Shown: piece by piece, positions 1 to 11,752 of the stretch
How positions within the stretch are numbered: the stretch's first letter is position 1
Layout: every line of letters begins with the position of its first letter
From: Caenorhabditis remanei
Taxonomy: Eukaryota > Nematoda > Chromadorea > Rhabditida > Rhabditidae
Assembly (NCBI RefSeq): GCF_010183535.1
Contig: NC_071330.1
Span: forward strand, 12,567,717 to 12,631,716
Direction: 5' to 3'
Length of the DNA stretch: 64,000 nt
The notes under the pieces: model-generated
Seen by the model: the letters and a program-made list of their open reading frames with translations, nothing else
What the model was told of the DNA's origin: nothing
Databases searched by the model: none
Made by a program: the position numbers and the translations under genes

Positions 1-270
1 CAATTGGCAGCAGAGGTGAACGGAATACTCATTTAAAATAGCGGAAGGCGGAAGGAAAATAAAATGTCGTATTCCAAAAAACGATTCAGGCCTTATTTTG
101 TTGTATAAAGCTCCTAAAATGGTTGAATCTGTGTTAATTTTCATTTTTTCGGTAAAAACTGATAGATTCGCTGCAAAAAAGCCTCAAAAAATATAAATAA
201 ATCCGGGTAGGCGAACCAATTTTTCAAGCTGATATTGTCTAAGCGGAAGGCGGAATTCCGTTCAACCCTG
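1..270. repeat. Dispersed repeat, partial copy at window edge
   Basis: Both ends carry a GCGGAAGGCGGA motif, and the right end reads as an inverted version of the left (AACGGAAT near both ends), so it looks like a small terminal-inverted-repeat element. The interior (107-270) matches 1350-1533 in direct orientation (CTCCTAAAAATGGTTG, GGTGAAAACTGAT, ATTTTTCAAACTGATAT and TTTCC...CTCAACCCTG, with differences). No coding capacity was seen. The left end may continue beyond the window. Confidence 0.5.
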
Positions 271-791
271 TTTGAGAGATATCTTTATTTTTAAGGGCTA
301 TTCAAATATAAGACCCGCTCTATTAGAAAATTTACAGTTCTAAAATTATGTTAACACTTTTGTAGACTACGGTGGAGAAACAAAAAATTTCATGATTTTC
401 GTTGGGTCATGTTAAATCTGCTTTGTAAGCTCTTTACATTCTGAAAATCTATTCTTTATAACTAAATAGAGCAAAATTAGACTAGAGCTTTCTGAGATAC
501 TAGAATACTGTAATTCAATCGGTACGTGGTTCTATTAGACTGCGCTTCATATTTGAGCATCTTGTCCGTTTAGCTCCGCTGAGAATATTACAGCTATCGA
601 ATTTAAGTTAAATGCCGAACTGTTTCAAATTTTTTAATAGTTTTTCCTTGTGTCCAAACGAACCCGTCACGCTTTCCTTGTTTCTCAAGACAATTACATT
701 CATGAAGTCAACATTTGATTTTCTTCCAACTCTGTAAAATTGATACGGCGCAATTTATTTCTTATATTCCAACTTTTTTCAATACAATATT
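271..791. other. Intergenic, nothing recognised
   Basis: AT-rich sequence without a convincing reading frame, splice-site pair or repeat. The last ~50 bases are the 3' flank of the minus-strand peptide gene. Confidence 0.5.
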
Positions 792-1112
792 TTAAGAAGA
801 AAGATTTCCAGTATCCTCGTTCATCACGAATGGTCCATTTGGTTGTCCCAATCCACCGTAACACATTCCACATATACATGTCGGACTACCGGAGTTGACA
901 GACGAGCGGCATGATCCCATTACGCATTTCTGAAGAAAAAAAACAGATTAAATGAGTCTCAGAAGTCTCAAACTAACCTTGAAACTACAAGAGTCCTGAC
1001 ATTTCGTCGCCAAGTCATTCTCACAATAAGTGACACCGGAGGAGGCGGAGACTTGGCGGCTCACAAATAGGAAGAAAATACAGAAAGAGAGAATGAAATA
1101 TCGGTTCATCAT
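792..1112 (-). CDS. Small secreted cysteine-rich peptide (CS-alpha-beta-like spacing)
   Basis: Two exons, 1112-978 and 929-792, around a 48-nt intron (GTTAG...TTCAG, phase 0), giving 90 residues. Residues 1-24 form a signal peptide (MMNRYFILSFCIFFLFVSRQ, then VSAS). The mature part has eight cysteines spaced C-x7-C-x3-C-x4-C-x4-C-x10-C-x-C-x2-C. The CxxxC plus CxC pair is the hallmark spacing of CS-alpha-beta peptides (defensins and related toxin-like peptides), but the glycine expected before one cysteine in many families is not obvious, so the fold is an inference. The last ~22 residues are cysteine-free. The first of two adjacent ATGs was chosen, and a TATA-like sequence lies ~36 nt upstream. 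Expected to be secreted; an antimicrobial or signalling role is possible but not shown. Confidence 0.75.
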
Positions 1113-1147
1113 TTAGCTTATTTTAATTTTGACCTATCGTCGCTCAC

Positions 1148-1155
1148 TTTTTATA
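1148..1155 (-). promoter_or_regulatory. TATA-like box of the cysteine-rich peptide gene
   Basis: TATAAAAA on the minus strand, 36 nt before the start codon at 1112. The short spacing implies a very short 5' UTR. Confidence 0.5.
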
Positions 1156-1349
1156 TGAAGCAATCTGGTTTGTGCAAATAGAGATGGTCTGATACATGAG
1201 TTTGAGATTATGTTGACTTTTCCGAGCAGGTGGTCAAATTGAAATGAAGGATGGATTAGGGGTTAGCAAGTGCAGTGGTGTTGAATCGGATACAGTTTTT
1301 GGGTGAAGTTTGTCCTTATTCGTGTATGTGATCAGCATCAGAGTAAGTT

Positions 1350-1533
1350 GGAACTCCTAAAAATGGTTGTTAAATTTCGTTTTTTGGTGAAAACTGATTG
1401 CTGCAAAGAACCTTAAAAATATCATGAAATTCGAGAAGGCAAACAAATTTTTCAAACTGATATCCTCTTGGCGGAAGGAGAGAAAAATCTTTAAATGGAG
1501 GACGGTGGATGGCGGATTTCCACTCAACCCTGC
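1350..1533. repeat. Second copy of the 107-270 repeat
   Basis: Direct, diverged copy of the repeat near the window start, ending in the same TTTCC...CTCAACCCTG block. Minus-strand open frames here are only shadows of the repeat. 1534-1926 shows nothing recognisable. Confidence 0.5.
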
Positions 1534-1926
1534 TTCCAACTAGGTAAGCTTTGTTTCCCTGTGACTCCGGAACGTTTCGAAACCAGACATTTAGAAACCG
1601 ACACATTTTGGCAGCCTTCTGACTCCAAAAAGCCGATTGCCCGTAATAATAATAATTAAAATTCGTGGTCCTTATTTAGGTCGGTATTGATCAGATTTGC
1701 AGAATCTCGGCCCATCCGGATGAAGAAACTTGCCGACCCTGATTCAAAAAATGCACAATTTTTCACAAAATGTTTCGAAATTTTTTGAATCCTACCGTAG
1801 GATTCCTACATATGTACGCTTGAGTTTTTATCGATTTTTAGAAACATATTCGATTATTCGACTAATTGAAATTTTCAAAACGTCTGAATTTTCATGAGTG
1901 CAATGAAAGGTCGCTTATCGGTTCTA

Positions 1927-2149
1927 CAGTGCGTCCAATAATCTTAAGACACCCCCCTAAAATGAAGATTCCCAGAAAATGGGATGTGATTTGAAAAAAC
2001 TGTGAATGCAGTTCGATTCAGAATCTTTGAAAACCCCTACAGACAAATTTATAGAAAAAAAGACCTATTTCTGAGAACGTGACCTCAAAAAAACACTTTT
2101 TTGGCCGTCCAAAAATGATAAGACACCCTCGATTTTTTCGATTTTTCAC
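1927..2149 (+). repeat. Left terminal inverted repeat of the Tc3-like element
   Basis: Matches the reverse complement of 17551-17771 along its whole length with about 10% differences and a C-run length change (6 versus 9). Confidence 0.9.
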
Positions 2150-2246
2150 GGCGGAAAGTCGTGGAGTATGAGATGAGTTGGATATCTGATCATCCATTTT
2201 TGAATTTTTTTTTGTTTTTATTGTATTCCAATTATTTTCTTCTACT

Positions 2247-2345
2247 ATGGGACACGGAGCTCCTCTCACCGCTTAGCAACAAGGTCAATTGGATGCCTGG
2301 ACGAGCATTGGAACTGTTTCTGAAAGTAAGATGGCTAAGATGATA
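2247..2345 (+). pseudogene. Tc3-like transposase, N-terminal part (before the insertion)
   Basis: Starts at ATG 2247. The first residues (MGHGAPLTA) resemble the Tc3 transposase start, then an in-frame TAG is the 10th codon. The frame continues into a helix-turn-helix-like segment that would run directly into 16549 if the retroelement and one copy of its GGAAA target duplication were absent. So the transposase was interrupted, and at least one nonsense change also inactivates it. Confidence 0.75.
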
Positions 2346-2350
2346 GGAAA

Positions 2351-3034
2351 TGTGGAGAAGGCAAGTAAGAGCGGTCGGAGACTATTGCCTAATCCGTTAT
2401 TATCACGCAATCTAATATGAATAATGGCTAGTTTTGTGTAAGATAAGCAATGCAACCGGAAATAACAGTACACATGTATTCAATGACCCATTTATTACGC
2501 TCTCTATCGCGGAATCCCTTGATAAAGCACCAGAAAAAGGTAAAATAAGGTGAAAATGATAAAGTTGACGGTATGACGAGCAGGTGACTGCGAGGAGTGA
2601 GTGCGGGTGTTGTCATTGATGGCGAAGGGTAAAAAGAGTGTCAATGCGCCCAAAAACCTTCGGAAAAGATGGAAAATCCATTCAATGCACTCACAACAAA
2701 TACGCGCGCTCCTCCTTGCACCCGTTCGCATATACGAAACTATTCGCAACTGAATGAGTGGGTGTGGGAATCTCAGTGAGAGAGTGGAGGATTAGAGAAG
2801 TGCAGGGGAGCGCGTTTGCATATTTACTTTGCGAGGGTATTTGAATTATAATTAATTGTTAATCAATATAAAATAAGCCTGATAACAGGAAATAAAGGAG
2901 AATAATAACAAGGTGAGTAGAACAGAGAGTAACGAAGGTTCTGAAGGTCCTAGTTTTGTGGGCAAAACCTTAGGGGGCCTTCAGATGACCTTCAAGTTGG
3001 CAACTGAGAACATTCTCTGGTAAAGTTGACAACA
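2351..3034 (-). repeat. 3' LTR
   Basis: 684 bp, apparently identical to 15860-16543. The integrase reading frame ends inside it (stop at 2981). Two short open frames (62 and 81 codons) occur in the same place in both LTRs and are not taken as genes. Confidence 0.93.
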
Positions 3035-4884
3035 CTCCCGGGGGGGAGGGGGCGACGGATTCTTAGCGTCTGCGCTAGCGTCAGTGATATGCACGTAGTT
3101 GATGGGCATGCTCTTGGCTTTGCGAGAGAGGTATTCTCTGACGCGTCCCGTCGGCAACTCGGCAAAATCATCTTCTGCAGCTTCATCTGGTATGATCCTT
3201 TGGGGATCTTGATAGATACTCTCGTCTTCTACTCCATTCCCGAGGAGTTCGAAGTCCTCGTAGTCTGGCTCACCAGGTTCTCCGATACTTTCAAGTTTAT
3301 CGGTTATTGGGTTCAGTGGTAGATTTGATTCTGGTAAGTTGTACTCAGCTGCAGCAATATTTGGCAAGTCATTTGTAGGGAATAGCTCGGGGGCGTATCT
3401 CATGTCGGGATCTTCGAGAATTGCGGGTGTTGGCAACTCAAATGAGTTGTTGTCCTCTGCTTGATCAGCTTGCTTAACCGCCTGTATAGATGGGTGGTTC
3501 AGTGGATTTAGTTCAAGCGGGATCAGCTGACAGACTGCACGTGAGTACAACTTGCCTTTCACCTTGACAATCGCTGAGCGAATTTGTCCATCTCTTTTAG
3601 ATCTTTCGACTTCAGTGATAATGCCTAGTGGACATTTATGCCTTTTAACCAACTTGGTAACAACGATGACCACCTGACCCACTTCAGGTTTGATGAGCGA
3701 ACAACGCTTCTTTTTGTGCATGTTTTCTCTCAGATGGAGCAAGTATCCTGTCGACCATAACTTCCACATTCGTTCCGTAGCTGCTTCCATCTTATCTAGA
3801 TGTGCTCGAACTGCTGCCTCAGTACTTCTTGGAGGTACATTGGGGTCTTCAGATTCGGCTGGAATTTCAGTTAGGACTCCTGGGTTTATGAATTCGAAGG
3901 GTCTCAGTGCGACCATGTCTCCTGGAGATCTGGCGTGTGGGATCAGAGGGCGGTTGTTGACCATTGATTGAGCTCTTGACACGACATATTGAAGCGAATA
4001 GTAGTCATACATTCGTGCCCCACACTCTTTGGTGATCTGGGTTTTCACGAGTTTTACCACTCTTTCGTAGATACCGCCTTGCCATGGAGCGAGAGGTGTG
4101 ATGAACTTGAAGTTGATCAGTTCTCTGGCGAGGTACTCGACGAGTGATTGACTATAATCTGCATTCTTAATGTCTTGGTTGATGATCTCACCGCTCAACT
4201 TAAACGTGGATGCGTTGTCCGAATAGATACTCTTTGGCACTCCGACTTCTCCGAAGATCATTATGAGTGTTTGGATGTATCTGTAGGCTGTTCCATCTGG
4301 AACAACTTTGGGGACTGCTCCGCGGGTGTTGAGACAGGTGTAGATAAGGACGTACGCTTGTTTGGCTGATCTGCCATCGTCTCGGTACATTACATGATTG
4401 GTCCTAGGTAGTCTAGTGCTACCTTTGAGAACGGTTCCGATGGAGTAGTACGGCATTTAGGGAGATTTTTAGTGTATGGATAGTTGAAAGGGAAATTGTT
4501 CACTTTCTGACACTCGACACATTCTCTGATGATATTTTTTAGGATGCCTCCAAGTTTGGGAATCCAATACTTGGTCCGGATTGCGGATACTGAATACGTC
4601 TCTGGTAGATGACCATTTATTTCATGTGTCTCTCGAGCGATTAGCTGAGCCAGCGGATGTCGATTGTGGATGAAGATGGGCTCACCGGCTTCCTGTGGAA
4701 GTACTGGAGATTCCATTCTTCTGTGCACTCGACGTATTCCTTGTGTGTCAATTTTGAACTCAAGGTCGGTTGGGTATTTGCAGTCAAGTGCTTCACAGTC
4801 CATATAATGCTCTGTGATTATGAGCAGTCGAGCTACCTTTGCTCTGTGGAGCGGGCAATCCGATTTGGTGAACTGTTTCATCAC
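2981..4884 (-). pseudogene. BEL/Pao integrase and C-terminal domain (frameshifted)
   Basis: Two overlapping frames, 4884-4390 and 4456-2981. The first holds the zinc-binding H2C2 domain (H-x-x-x-N-G-H ... C-V-E-C) and the start of the catalytic core, with the first acidic residue in ALDYLGP. The second holds the other catalytic positions, D in IYSDNAST and E in WQGGIYERVVK, then a DUF5641-like region (GYLLHLRE, VVIV) and a long acidic, proline-rich tail ending in the LTR. The family joins retroelement DNA to the genome. All three acidic residues are present, but a one-frame slip near 4390-4456 separates the first from the other two. Frames also break between 4884 and the upstream RNase H part. 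Confidence 0.85.
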
Positions 4885-5018
4885 TTGACTTTTCCCATGA
4901 CTTGTTTTTCAGTGGGATGCTGAATGAGCACAGAATCTGTACGACTATTCTAGTCAGGTTGGTTAGAGATTTTGTTGCGTAGAACGGAATGAACGATCCT
5001 TTTCGAGTGACTCTGATG

Positions 5019-5680
5019 TCAGTGGTCATCACTGTATCGGATGGAGTCTGAGCTTCTTTGTTGGCCGCGGGTGTTGTCACTTTCTTTTTTCTTTCCATAA
5101 GCGGCTTTCTTGCCTTTCTTGGTCTCTGGATCAATGATCTCTGAGTAGACCAATTCTCTGAATTCCGCTGGGCAAGTGACGTTCCCTTGGATCATGCATG
5201 GCCAATCTCCCGGATCCTCTTTGAGGAAATCCGGGCCTTCGACCCACCTTTTGCTGTTCTGGAGTTCAGTGGTGCTCATTCCCCTTGTGGCAAAGTCAGC
5301 CGGGTCTCCTTGGTTGGACAATGATGAATTGTGGTATCAATGCCACATTCCTTCATCTTGTTCCGATTCTCTTGGATAGTTTTTATCCGGGGTTCCGACC
5401 CATGGGGGGTGTTCTTTTCTGAGAGAATCCAATGGAGAGCACATGCACTGTCTGTGAACAGTTTGATGGACGAGATATTTACACGGAGCTCTGCGATAAT
5501 TGCACAGGCTAGATTGGACGCACATTGGATGCCAAGAAGCTCGAGTTTCGGAATTGTCCATTCTCGTTCTTTGACGGTCTGATGTTTTATTAAATGGCGA
5601 GTAATGTCACAATTGGTGGTCTCCATCCACGATGCTGTAGGCGTAACAGACTGAAGCGTAGTTGTCATGCGAGGCGTCAC
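5019..5680 (-). pseudogene. BEL/Pao RNase H region (frameshifted)
   Basis: Frames 5680-5276 and 5321-5019. The first has IPKLELLG and FTDSACALHWI, typical of the Pao RNase H domain, with the D of the FTDS motif. The second has GDPADFATRGMS followed by RWVEGPDFLKEDP, the conserved linker between RNase H and integrase in this family. The frames overlap by ~45 nt, so at least one frameshift lies around 5276-5321. RNase H would degrade the RNA strand of the RNA:DNA hybrid during reverse transcription; this copy cannot encode it in one piece. Confidence 0.8.
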
Positions 5681-5817
5681 TAAACGTAGGCAGGTGTTTT
5701 TAGAATGTCCCTATTCTGTCGTAAGCTGTCTAGGTACGCTAATCGCTCTGTCTACGTAGTAGTTACATGGAGCTCTACATTCATGGAGTAGCTCTTTTGG
5801 AGTTGACTCCTTCCAAT

Positions 5818-7406
5818 TCATGCCATTATTAGAGAAACGTTGCAGTAACCGTTTAAAGGTACTAGGCTTGGTGTCACTAGACCTAACGGGTCGAACGTCT
5901 CCGCCATTTTGAACGCAACATCTCTTTTAGTTGGATGATTAATATTCAGCTGGGCTATTTTTACGGATAGTCTATCCTCAATCGAATTCCACGTATATCC
6001 AAGCAGCTTGATAATGGACTGTTGAGCTCTATCTGCTGGTGATAGTGACTGTATGGTCTCCGGATGATTTACAATATATTCTCTCAAGTTCCTTCCCATT
6101 TTTTGGAAAATTTATTTTGAGTCTTTGATTATTGCGGAGATTGCTGATTCGTCATTCACTCAGAATAGGCAGTTGTCAACGTTAATGTTGTCCTTGATCT
6201 CTTTATTGAGATCATGCGGATTGTTGTCCAGGTTATATGTGATATATGCTGCAAGTTGGAAGTGGCTGCTAGCAACTCCGAATGGAATACGTGTGAATCA
6301 ATATACTTGGATATTGTCGGCTGTTGCGGGTGCTGTTACGTCTTTCAGCCAAAGAAACATTGTCACATTACGGAATTCGGGTTGAAGTCGGACTTGATGG
6401 AACGCAGTTCCGATGTCAGCTACCACGATGATTGGTGGGAACCTTACTCTGACTAGAATTCCGAATGTATGAGTGATTATGTTAGTCCCGGCGTATAAGC
6501 ATTCATTCAATGAGAGTTCGCCGGCAGCGTGGCTGGAGGCGTCCAAGACAATGCGTAGCTTGGTTGTCATTGATTCTTCTTTTACTACGCAACGATGCGG
6601 GATGTTGTACTTTGGACCTTTGACTTTCAGCATCTCCGGTGTAACCTTCTCAATATAGCCAGCGATTTCTTGATCGATGATAATCTTCGCGTACTTTTCG
6701 AGAAGATCTTTGCCTCTCTTCAAAGTCACAAGAAGACTTACTAATCTTTTGAACGCTACTGCATAATTGTCAGCTAGACGTACTTGGTTGCCATTGTAGG
6801 GAAGTGCTACTTCCAGTTGTCCGTCTTTGTTGAACTTGACGGTTTTGTTGAGTTCAACAAGTAGATCGAGAGTGGTCGTCTTGAGATCATCGGATACAGA
6901 TATGTTCTCTATTCCCAGATTCTCAACTCTTCTCATTTGGGCATCAAGATACGTTAGCTTGGTCATGGCGTCTTCAGGTTCACAGCCGTTCAGAATTGTG
7001 TTGGCCATGTTGATTGTTGATTGATACTCGTCAGATTGCAACGTATGTTGTCCGGGTGACCATAGGTCTAGCCTCGGTACAGAATGGATCAAAATTCCGA
7101 GCTGAGTTTGCTCCAGAGCTCTTCCGGATGGAAGGATGTGTTCGCGGTATTGTCGTTGAGCTGAGATCCCGGATAACAGGTGGTTTCCCAGAATCATGTC
7201 AATCTTTCGACCGTTGTATTTTGCACTGGTTCTGACTCGTTGAGTATCAATTCTATGGCTTTTATATACTGAGAATCTTCTGAAGGACACTTTGGAGCAG
7301 CGAACTTCGTATTTGGGAGTATTGTGGTACCTACGATCATAGAAGAAGGTAGATTTTCGGTACCATATAGGGATACTTGTAAGGCATAAATCTTCGTTCT
7401 GGTCAA
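5818..7406 (-). pseudogene. BEL/Pao protease tail and reverse transcriptase (stops)
   Basis: Frame 7406-7194 and, shifted, 7290-6298 cover the end of the aspartic protease domain (GRKIDMILGNHLLSG) and the N-terminal half of RT. Motif A is VADIGTAFHQV, preceded by RIVLDASSHAAGE. The frame stops at TGA 6300-6298. Reading on in the same frame gives IPFGVASSHFQ and the VDN catalytic box (NINVDNCLF), immediately followed by a second TGA at 6162-6160. Frame 6099-5818 carries the RT thumb and FDPLGLVTP. The catalytic aspartates are recognisable but the enzyme is broken at several places. It reverse-transcribes the element RNA in intact relatives. Confidence 0.88.
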
Positions 7407-8040
7407 TGGTGGAACAGAGTCCTTAAACTGTAAGTTGTGTTTGTTCCAAGATTAGGATTGGCTGCGCTTTGGATGTGGCCTCAAGAATGAGGGCTAACGA
7501 TGCGCCCGAACCCGCCAGAGCCAGCAGATGTTGTCCATCTGAGGCCGCTAGACATGGAAACGTTAGGTGGCTGTGGTCACTATCAGCCATCGCTGTAGTC
7601 ACCTAATGCGGTGGATATCTTGCCAAATATTTGGTAAACAGCAACGTGTCCAATTCATTGGGATCTTTGCCCTCTGACCAGTCGACAGAAACGAGATTTT
7701 ACGATACGTACTAGTAGCTGGACTAGCAACAAGGCACTTGGTTGCTGGGATTTTGAAGGGAATTGCTGTACTCTCACCACGGTGTGTGGAAACGTCCGAT
7801 GAATCAATTTCAGATTAACGCCTTTAGTTCCTGGGGCATAATAGCCTTCCAGTTTGGCGTTGGTGGCAGGATCTGTGTATTCATGCGGATGTTGTGATGC
7901 AGCGTAAACTGGATCCCTTCTCTCGGCGTGTGCGCTCTTGTAGCTTTGTTGTCCTGCGGATGCAGTCCGACTCTGATTGGAATTCGTATAGTGTACCGCT
8001 AGACCTTCTTCAATGAGCAGAATGTTGTCACGATAGCGAT
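7407..8040 (-). pseudogene. Gag-protease linker, decayed
   Basis: Minus-strand frames here are short and broken. A segment around 8000-7800 stays open for ~100 codons and contains one copy of the 10-mer CAACATCCGC (7894-7885). I do not see a zinc knuckle or the protease DSG-type active site here, although both are expected between gag and RT in BEL elements. Confidence 0.4.
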
Positions 8041-9576
8041 GTGTGAGTCTTTAGCAAGCGAGAGAGATGCAATTCTTTGCTGGACCAGTAATATGATACA
8101 GAAGAATGGCATACTTCGCCTCCGCGTTGAAGTTATTGTTCGATAAAACGAACTTTGAATATACATGTTCGAAGAAGTCCAAATTCGTTGTACCATCAAA
8201 ACGGGCATCCATTCGCTGCTCCAGTTCATGAATCATGCTGATATTATGATGCACGATCTGCTTTTGATTCTCAGCAACCGAATGTATCGCTTGCATGATA
8301 TCTTGCGTGTTTGGAGTATTATTTGCGATTGGTGTCTCGTTGTGTTGTGGCACAACTAGAGGGCTTCTGAAGGGTACTGGTGCGCTCAAGATTGGTGTTT
8401 CAATGTGTTTTTCAACATTAGTAATGACTGAGGCTCGTGTGCCCGCAGACGTCGAAACCATTTGCATTGTGGCTTGGGCTCTTGTTGCCATAGTGGCTGG
8501 AGCCGTGGCTACATTCTTATTTGGAGTCGACGCTGCTATTGGCGATGGTTGAGCAGTGATATGTTGTGGTCTAGCTGCGTGGAGAGCAAGCGCCTGATTC
8601 GGCATTGGTGAATGTTCAACATGTGGTTGAGCCAATGTCATAATATCTTGCGGCTGTTGTGCAAGCTCATTCTGCAGAGAGTAGACACGATCAATGTTTT
8701 CAGTCTCTTGAGCAGTTCTCCTTCTGACGTCCTCGTCGTGGGCTCGACGATGTTTGTCTGCATTGATCCTTAGGATACGGTTCTCTTCTTGGAGTCTCAA
8801 GTTCATGAACTTGTGACCGGTGGCTAGCTGATCGAAAGCTTCGTAGTCGTAGTCCATTTGAGAGATGTTTCGTGCTGCGGATGATGTGATTGGTCCGGAG
8901 CTAGATTGAGACTCAGTGCGGATAGCGGATGGTTGTTCTACAGTTGTGGACTGCATGTTGGTTTGGTGGACGTTGCCCGAAATGCTGCTACCGACTTCGT
9001 TAGCTTCCCAATCTGTCATCTTCCTGAGCACCCGTTCCATATGGATCGAATTCAGTGGGGCGACGACCACAAGATGCCAGGACATACTCCAAATTGTTGA
9101 CGCCGTTGTTGAGGTCAAGTAAGACTTCGTTGGCACCACTGTCATGGAGAACGTCCGTGACTTCCTTGAGGAATGCGTCTTTATCCTTTGATGCTTGCAT
9201 CTCAGGTGTATTGCTTTATCTCTCTGTAAAGTCGCTAAGCTCATTGCTCTTTTGGATGGCAGTCTTCATATTGAAGGCTAGTTTATCTGTGAGTTCGAGC
9301 ATTTCGGCGCCAATACTTTTGAGATTTTTGTTTTCGGGAACAGCGAAGAACCACGTCGCCGCTGAAGCTTCAATGAGCTCCTTGGCTTCGTTGATGTCCC
9401 TCGTGGTAACCATTCTTGGAAGGACCTACAAACGACTGCATAAACGCCGCCTGTTGAGATCGAGATCTTGAGCGGTTGTTGGCTCGTGTATGTGGCACTT
9501 CGAATGCAGAAAGAACGGAGAGCTCTTTGCGGCTTCTTGGCGGCGAGTTTGAAGAGCGGCTAATACGGTTAGACAT
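8041..9576 (-). pseudogene. BEL/Pao gag-like region
   Basis: The longest frame, 9244-8051, ends with FDGTTNLDFFEHVYSKF ... AKYAILLYHITGPAKN, which matches the DUF1759-type capsid-related region of BEL gag. Upstream within it are a coiled-coil-like segment (LQEENRILRI, LQNELAQQ) and a long low-complexity A/T/P/S stretch. Frames 9576-9370, 9413-9216 and 9200-9000 carry further gag-like sequence in other phases; some junctions look like introns (CTTTACAG at about 9220) and others like frameshifts. No zinc knuckle follows the capsid region, where one is expected. Confidence 0.7.
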
Positions 9577-11752
9577 CCTGATGAGGCGCGATTGTTGATG
9601 ACGATGTAAAATCCAGTTAACTGCAAACGGGCCGTTGTATATCTTGAAGTTGCTTACGCGACCAGCTGCGGTAGAATCTGGAGCCGTGAGATGATGACTA
9701 GCTAGGATCTTGTGATAACCAGCTCCTCATATGAACACATTTGTGTTGAATGATGTTTGTATGTGTTGATGTTATGAAGTATTTCCAGACAGCGGTGAAA
9801 CTGTTGGATGTTTGTATATTGCACAAGCAGTGCAACATACTGAATGACTGGGGTGGGATTGAGACTCAACAGTACCCGAGAGCTGCGCAACTCTTGGTGG
9901 AAAGTCACCGCGCACCCGTCCGATTCCAGTAAAATGTCGGAATCATCTGGGCAACATAGCTTCATAGGACCCGCCCATTCCGGCTCCGACAGACTGTCGA
10001 AGCGTCGAGCATTGGAACCGTAGGTTCGCAAATGCTAGGGTGCCTACTTATAGTGGCTTCCTCAGTTCCCTTTCGGAGACTGAAACTGAAGAGCAGCTCC
10101 TGCAATCACCGGATTCAGCGCGACCACAGGTCCGCAATATATGCTCCTCATGCAGTAGCTGATCAGAGTAAACCTTTATGTCGGTGTCCGATACATAAAT
10201 GCATCTTCCGCCTAATTTCAGGTAATATGTTACTACTCGGTCCAGTTAGGCATATTGATTCCATTAGAAATAAGTTTAGCAGTCAGCGCTGTGGCGCAAA
10301 GTTATGTCTTTATTAGATCTTTTGTATATGTTACGCGAACTAGACCAGTGGTTTTCCGTGTTAGTGTCACGGTCGCCCTGTCTATGTTTCACGTACAATA
10401 TTGTAACTTTGTGCTGCGTATTCTTATAACTAACTTCATCGATATCAATCAATACAGATTTGTTGCAAGAACACGATAAAAACAGCCGACCAGACGGCGT
10501 CTTGTCTGCGTTATATCTCATCGTAGTGCGATATTTCTTTGTGAATTTGTTGTTCAAAATTCCTCGGGTACCAACCAAGGATTTGATGTTCGAAATCTCG
10601 CTACCAACGTCATTACTCATATAGTCCTCTGCGTATCGGTTAATTACTCCGATACAGACAACCTTCTTTCTGCTACAATCTGTAACTGCCACTTATAGAC
10701 CTTAATCAGTCAACAAAGTCACGTGCATTGGCTTAATGAGTATTCTGTTGGGTCCTCAGGAGCTGGTGACTCCTTCGGATACTACAATGTCCTGGATACT
10801 ACTCAGCTTTGACTACCGTCAGCGCTATAGTTTATGTATTCTAGTAACATCTCTATATTTCAATTATAGCCGAAGCTATAACCTAACTTTCGGAATAACA
10901 ATCCCAAGTGGGCGAAGTTTCCCTGAACCTAGCCGAAGCTTATGGTCACGTGGGGGATACCTCTATTGAAGTTGGTGAGTTCAATGCAAGTCGCACCTTA
11001 CTCGAGATGTTTGACTTCCGGCTCTAAAATGAATTTCACTTCATATGAACCGTCCGTCTGTGTTGCTACTGACTGATGTTATAAAACAGATGTTTTGTCG
11101 AGCAGAAGCGGATGGAGTTTGCCACAGAGCATGTGATGTTTTGATCGTAGAACGCGTACTCGTTGTGGACTTTTGATGATGTCTGCTTCACGAGCAGTCT
11201 TGTTGGTGCCTATACTTAATGTATAGGTCTTCTGAAGGTTGACGTTGGCCAAGAGACAAACGTCTGTATTGTGGATGATGTGTCATCTCATTTAATGTGC
11301 AAATATGTTTTGCGGATTTGTGAAAATTTATTTGGGTTCTCATCCCCGTGATTCTGATACTCTTTGAGTAATCAGTGTGTACCTATATGGTGTTGTTGTA
11401 GCTAAAATGTGTTGCTGAAAGTTTGTGTTCGAAAGAGCACCTCTTGTTGCGTAAATCATCATCTCATCCTCTCAGAACGTTCCGTGATTCCACCTGAAAC
11501 AGATGTATACGGCAGTGTATTTTCCTCTGGAATCTCAGAAAAACGCTGGAAGTTGTACGAGATAACAGTTTAATATCTTTATTCGAATGAGCATTCGCTC
11601 TGAAAGAAACACAACAATTATGTCCATATGGTGGAGCAATCATAACACTTCTACAAGGAGAACATTGGTAACCAAAAAATAGAGAAACAAGAATTAACAA
11701 TTCAGCGGAATCTGAGCCCATAATGCGGATGGTGACGACTTCTATGACTGGA
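9577..11752 (-). other. Extra region of the retroelement, mostly non-coding or decayed
   Basis: Minus-strand frames are 11721-11464 (85 codons, starting with a signal-peptide-like segment, LLILVSLFFGYQCSPC), 10692-10276 (138 codons, five cysteines) and 10031-9702 (109 codons). None matches a family I recognise. Env-like ORFs are known in some nematode BEL elements, but there they follow pol, and the sequence here gives no positive support beyond the hydrophobic start. Other frames are dense with stops. Confidence 0.35.

Noticed and set aside
2428..2749. Open frames of 62 and 81 codons in the LTR, repeated at 15937-16258
   Set aside because: Identical because the LTRs are identical; no start context, domain or splice support.
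3026..3322. Plus-strand frames opposite integrase, RT and gag
   Set aside because: Shadows of the minus-strand pol and gag frames, which carry the recognisable motifs.
9577..11752. Envelope-like gene in the retroelement
   Set aside because: Only a hydrophobic start and scattered cysteines are visible; position and frame continuity do not support it.
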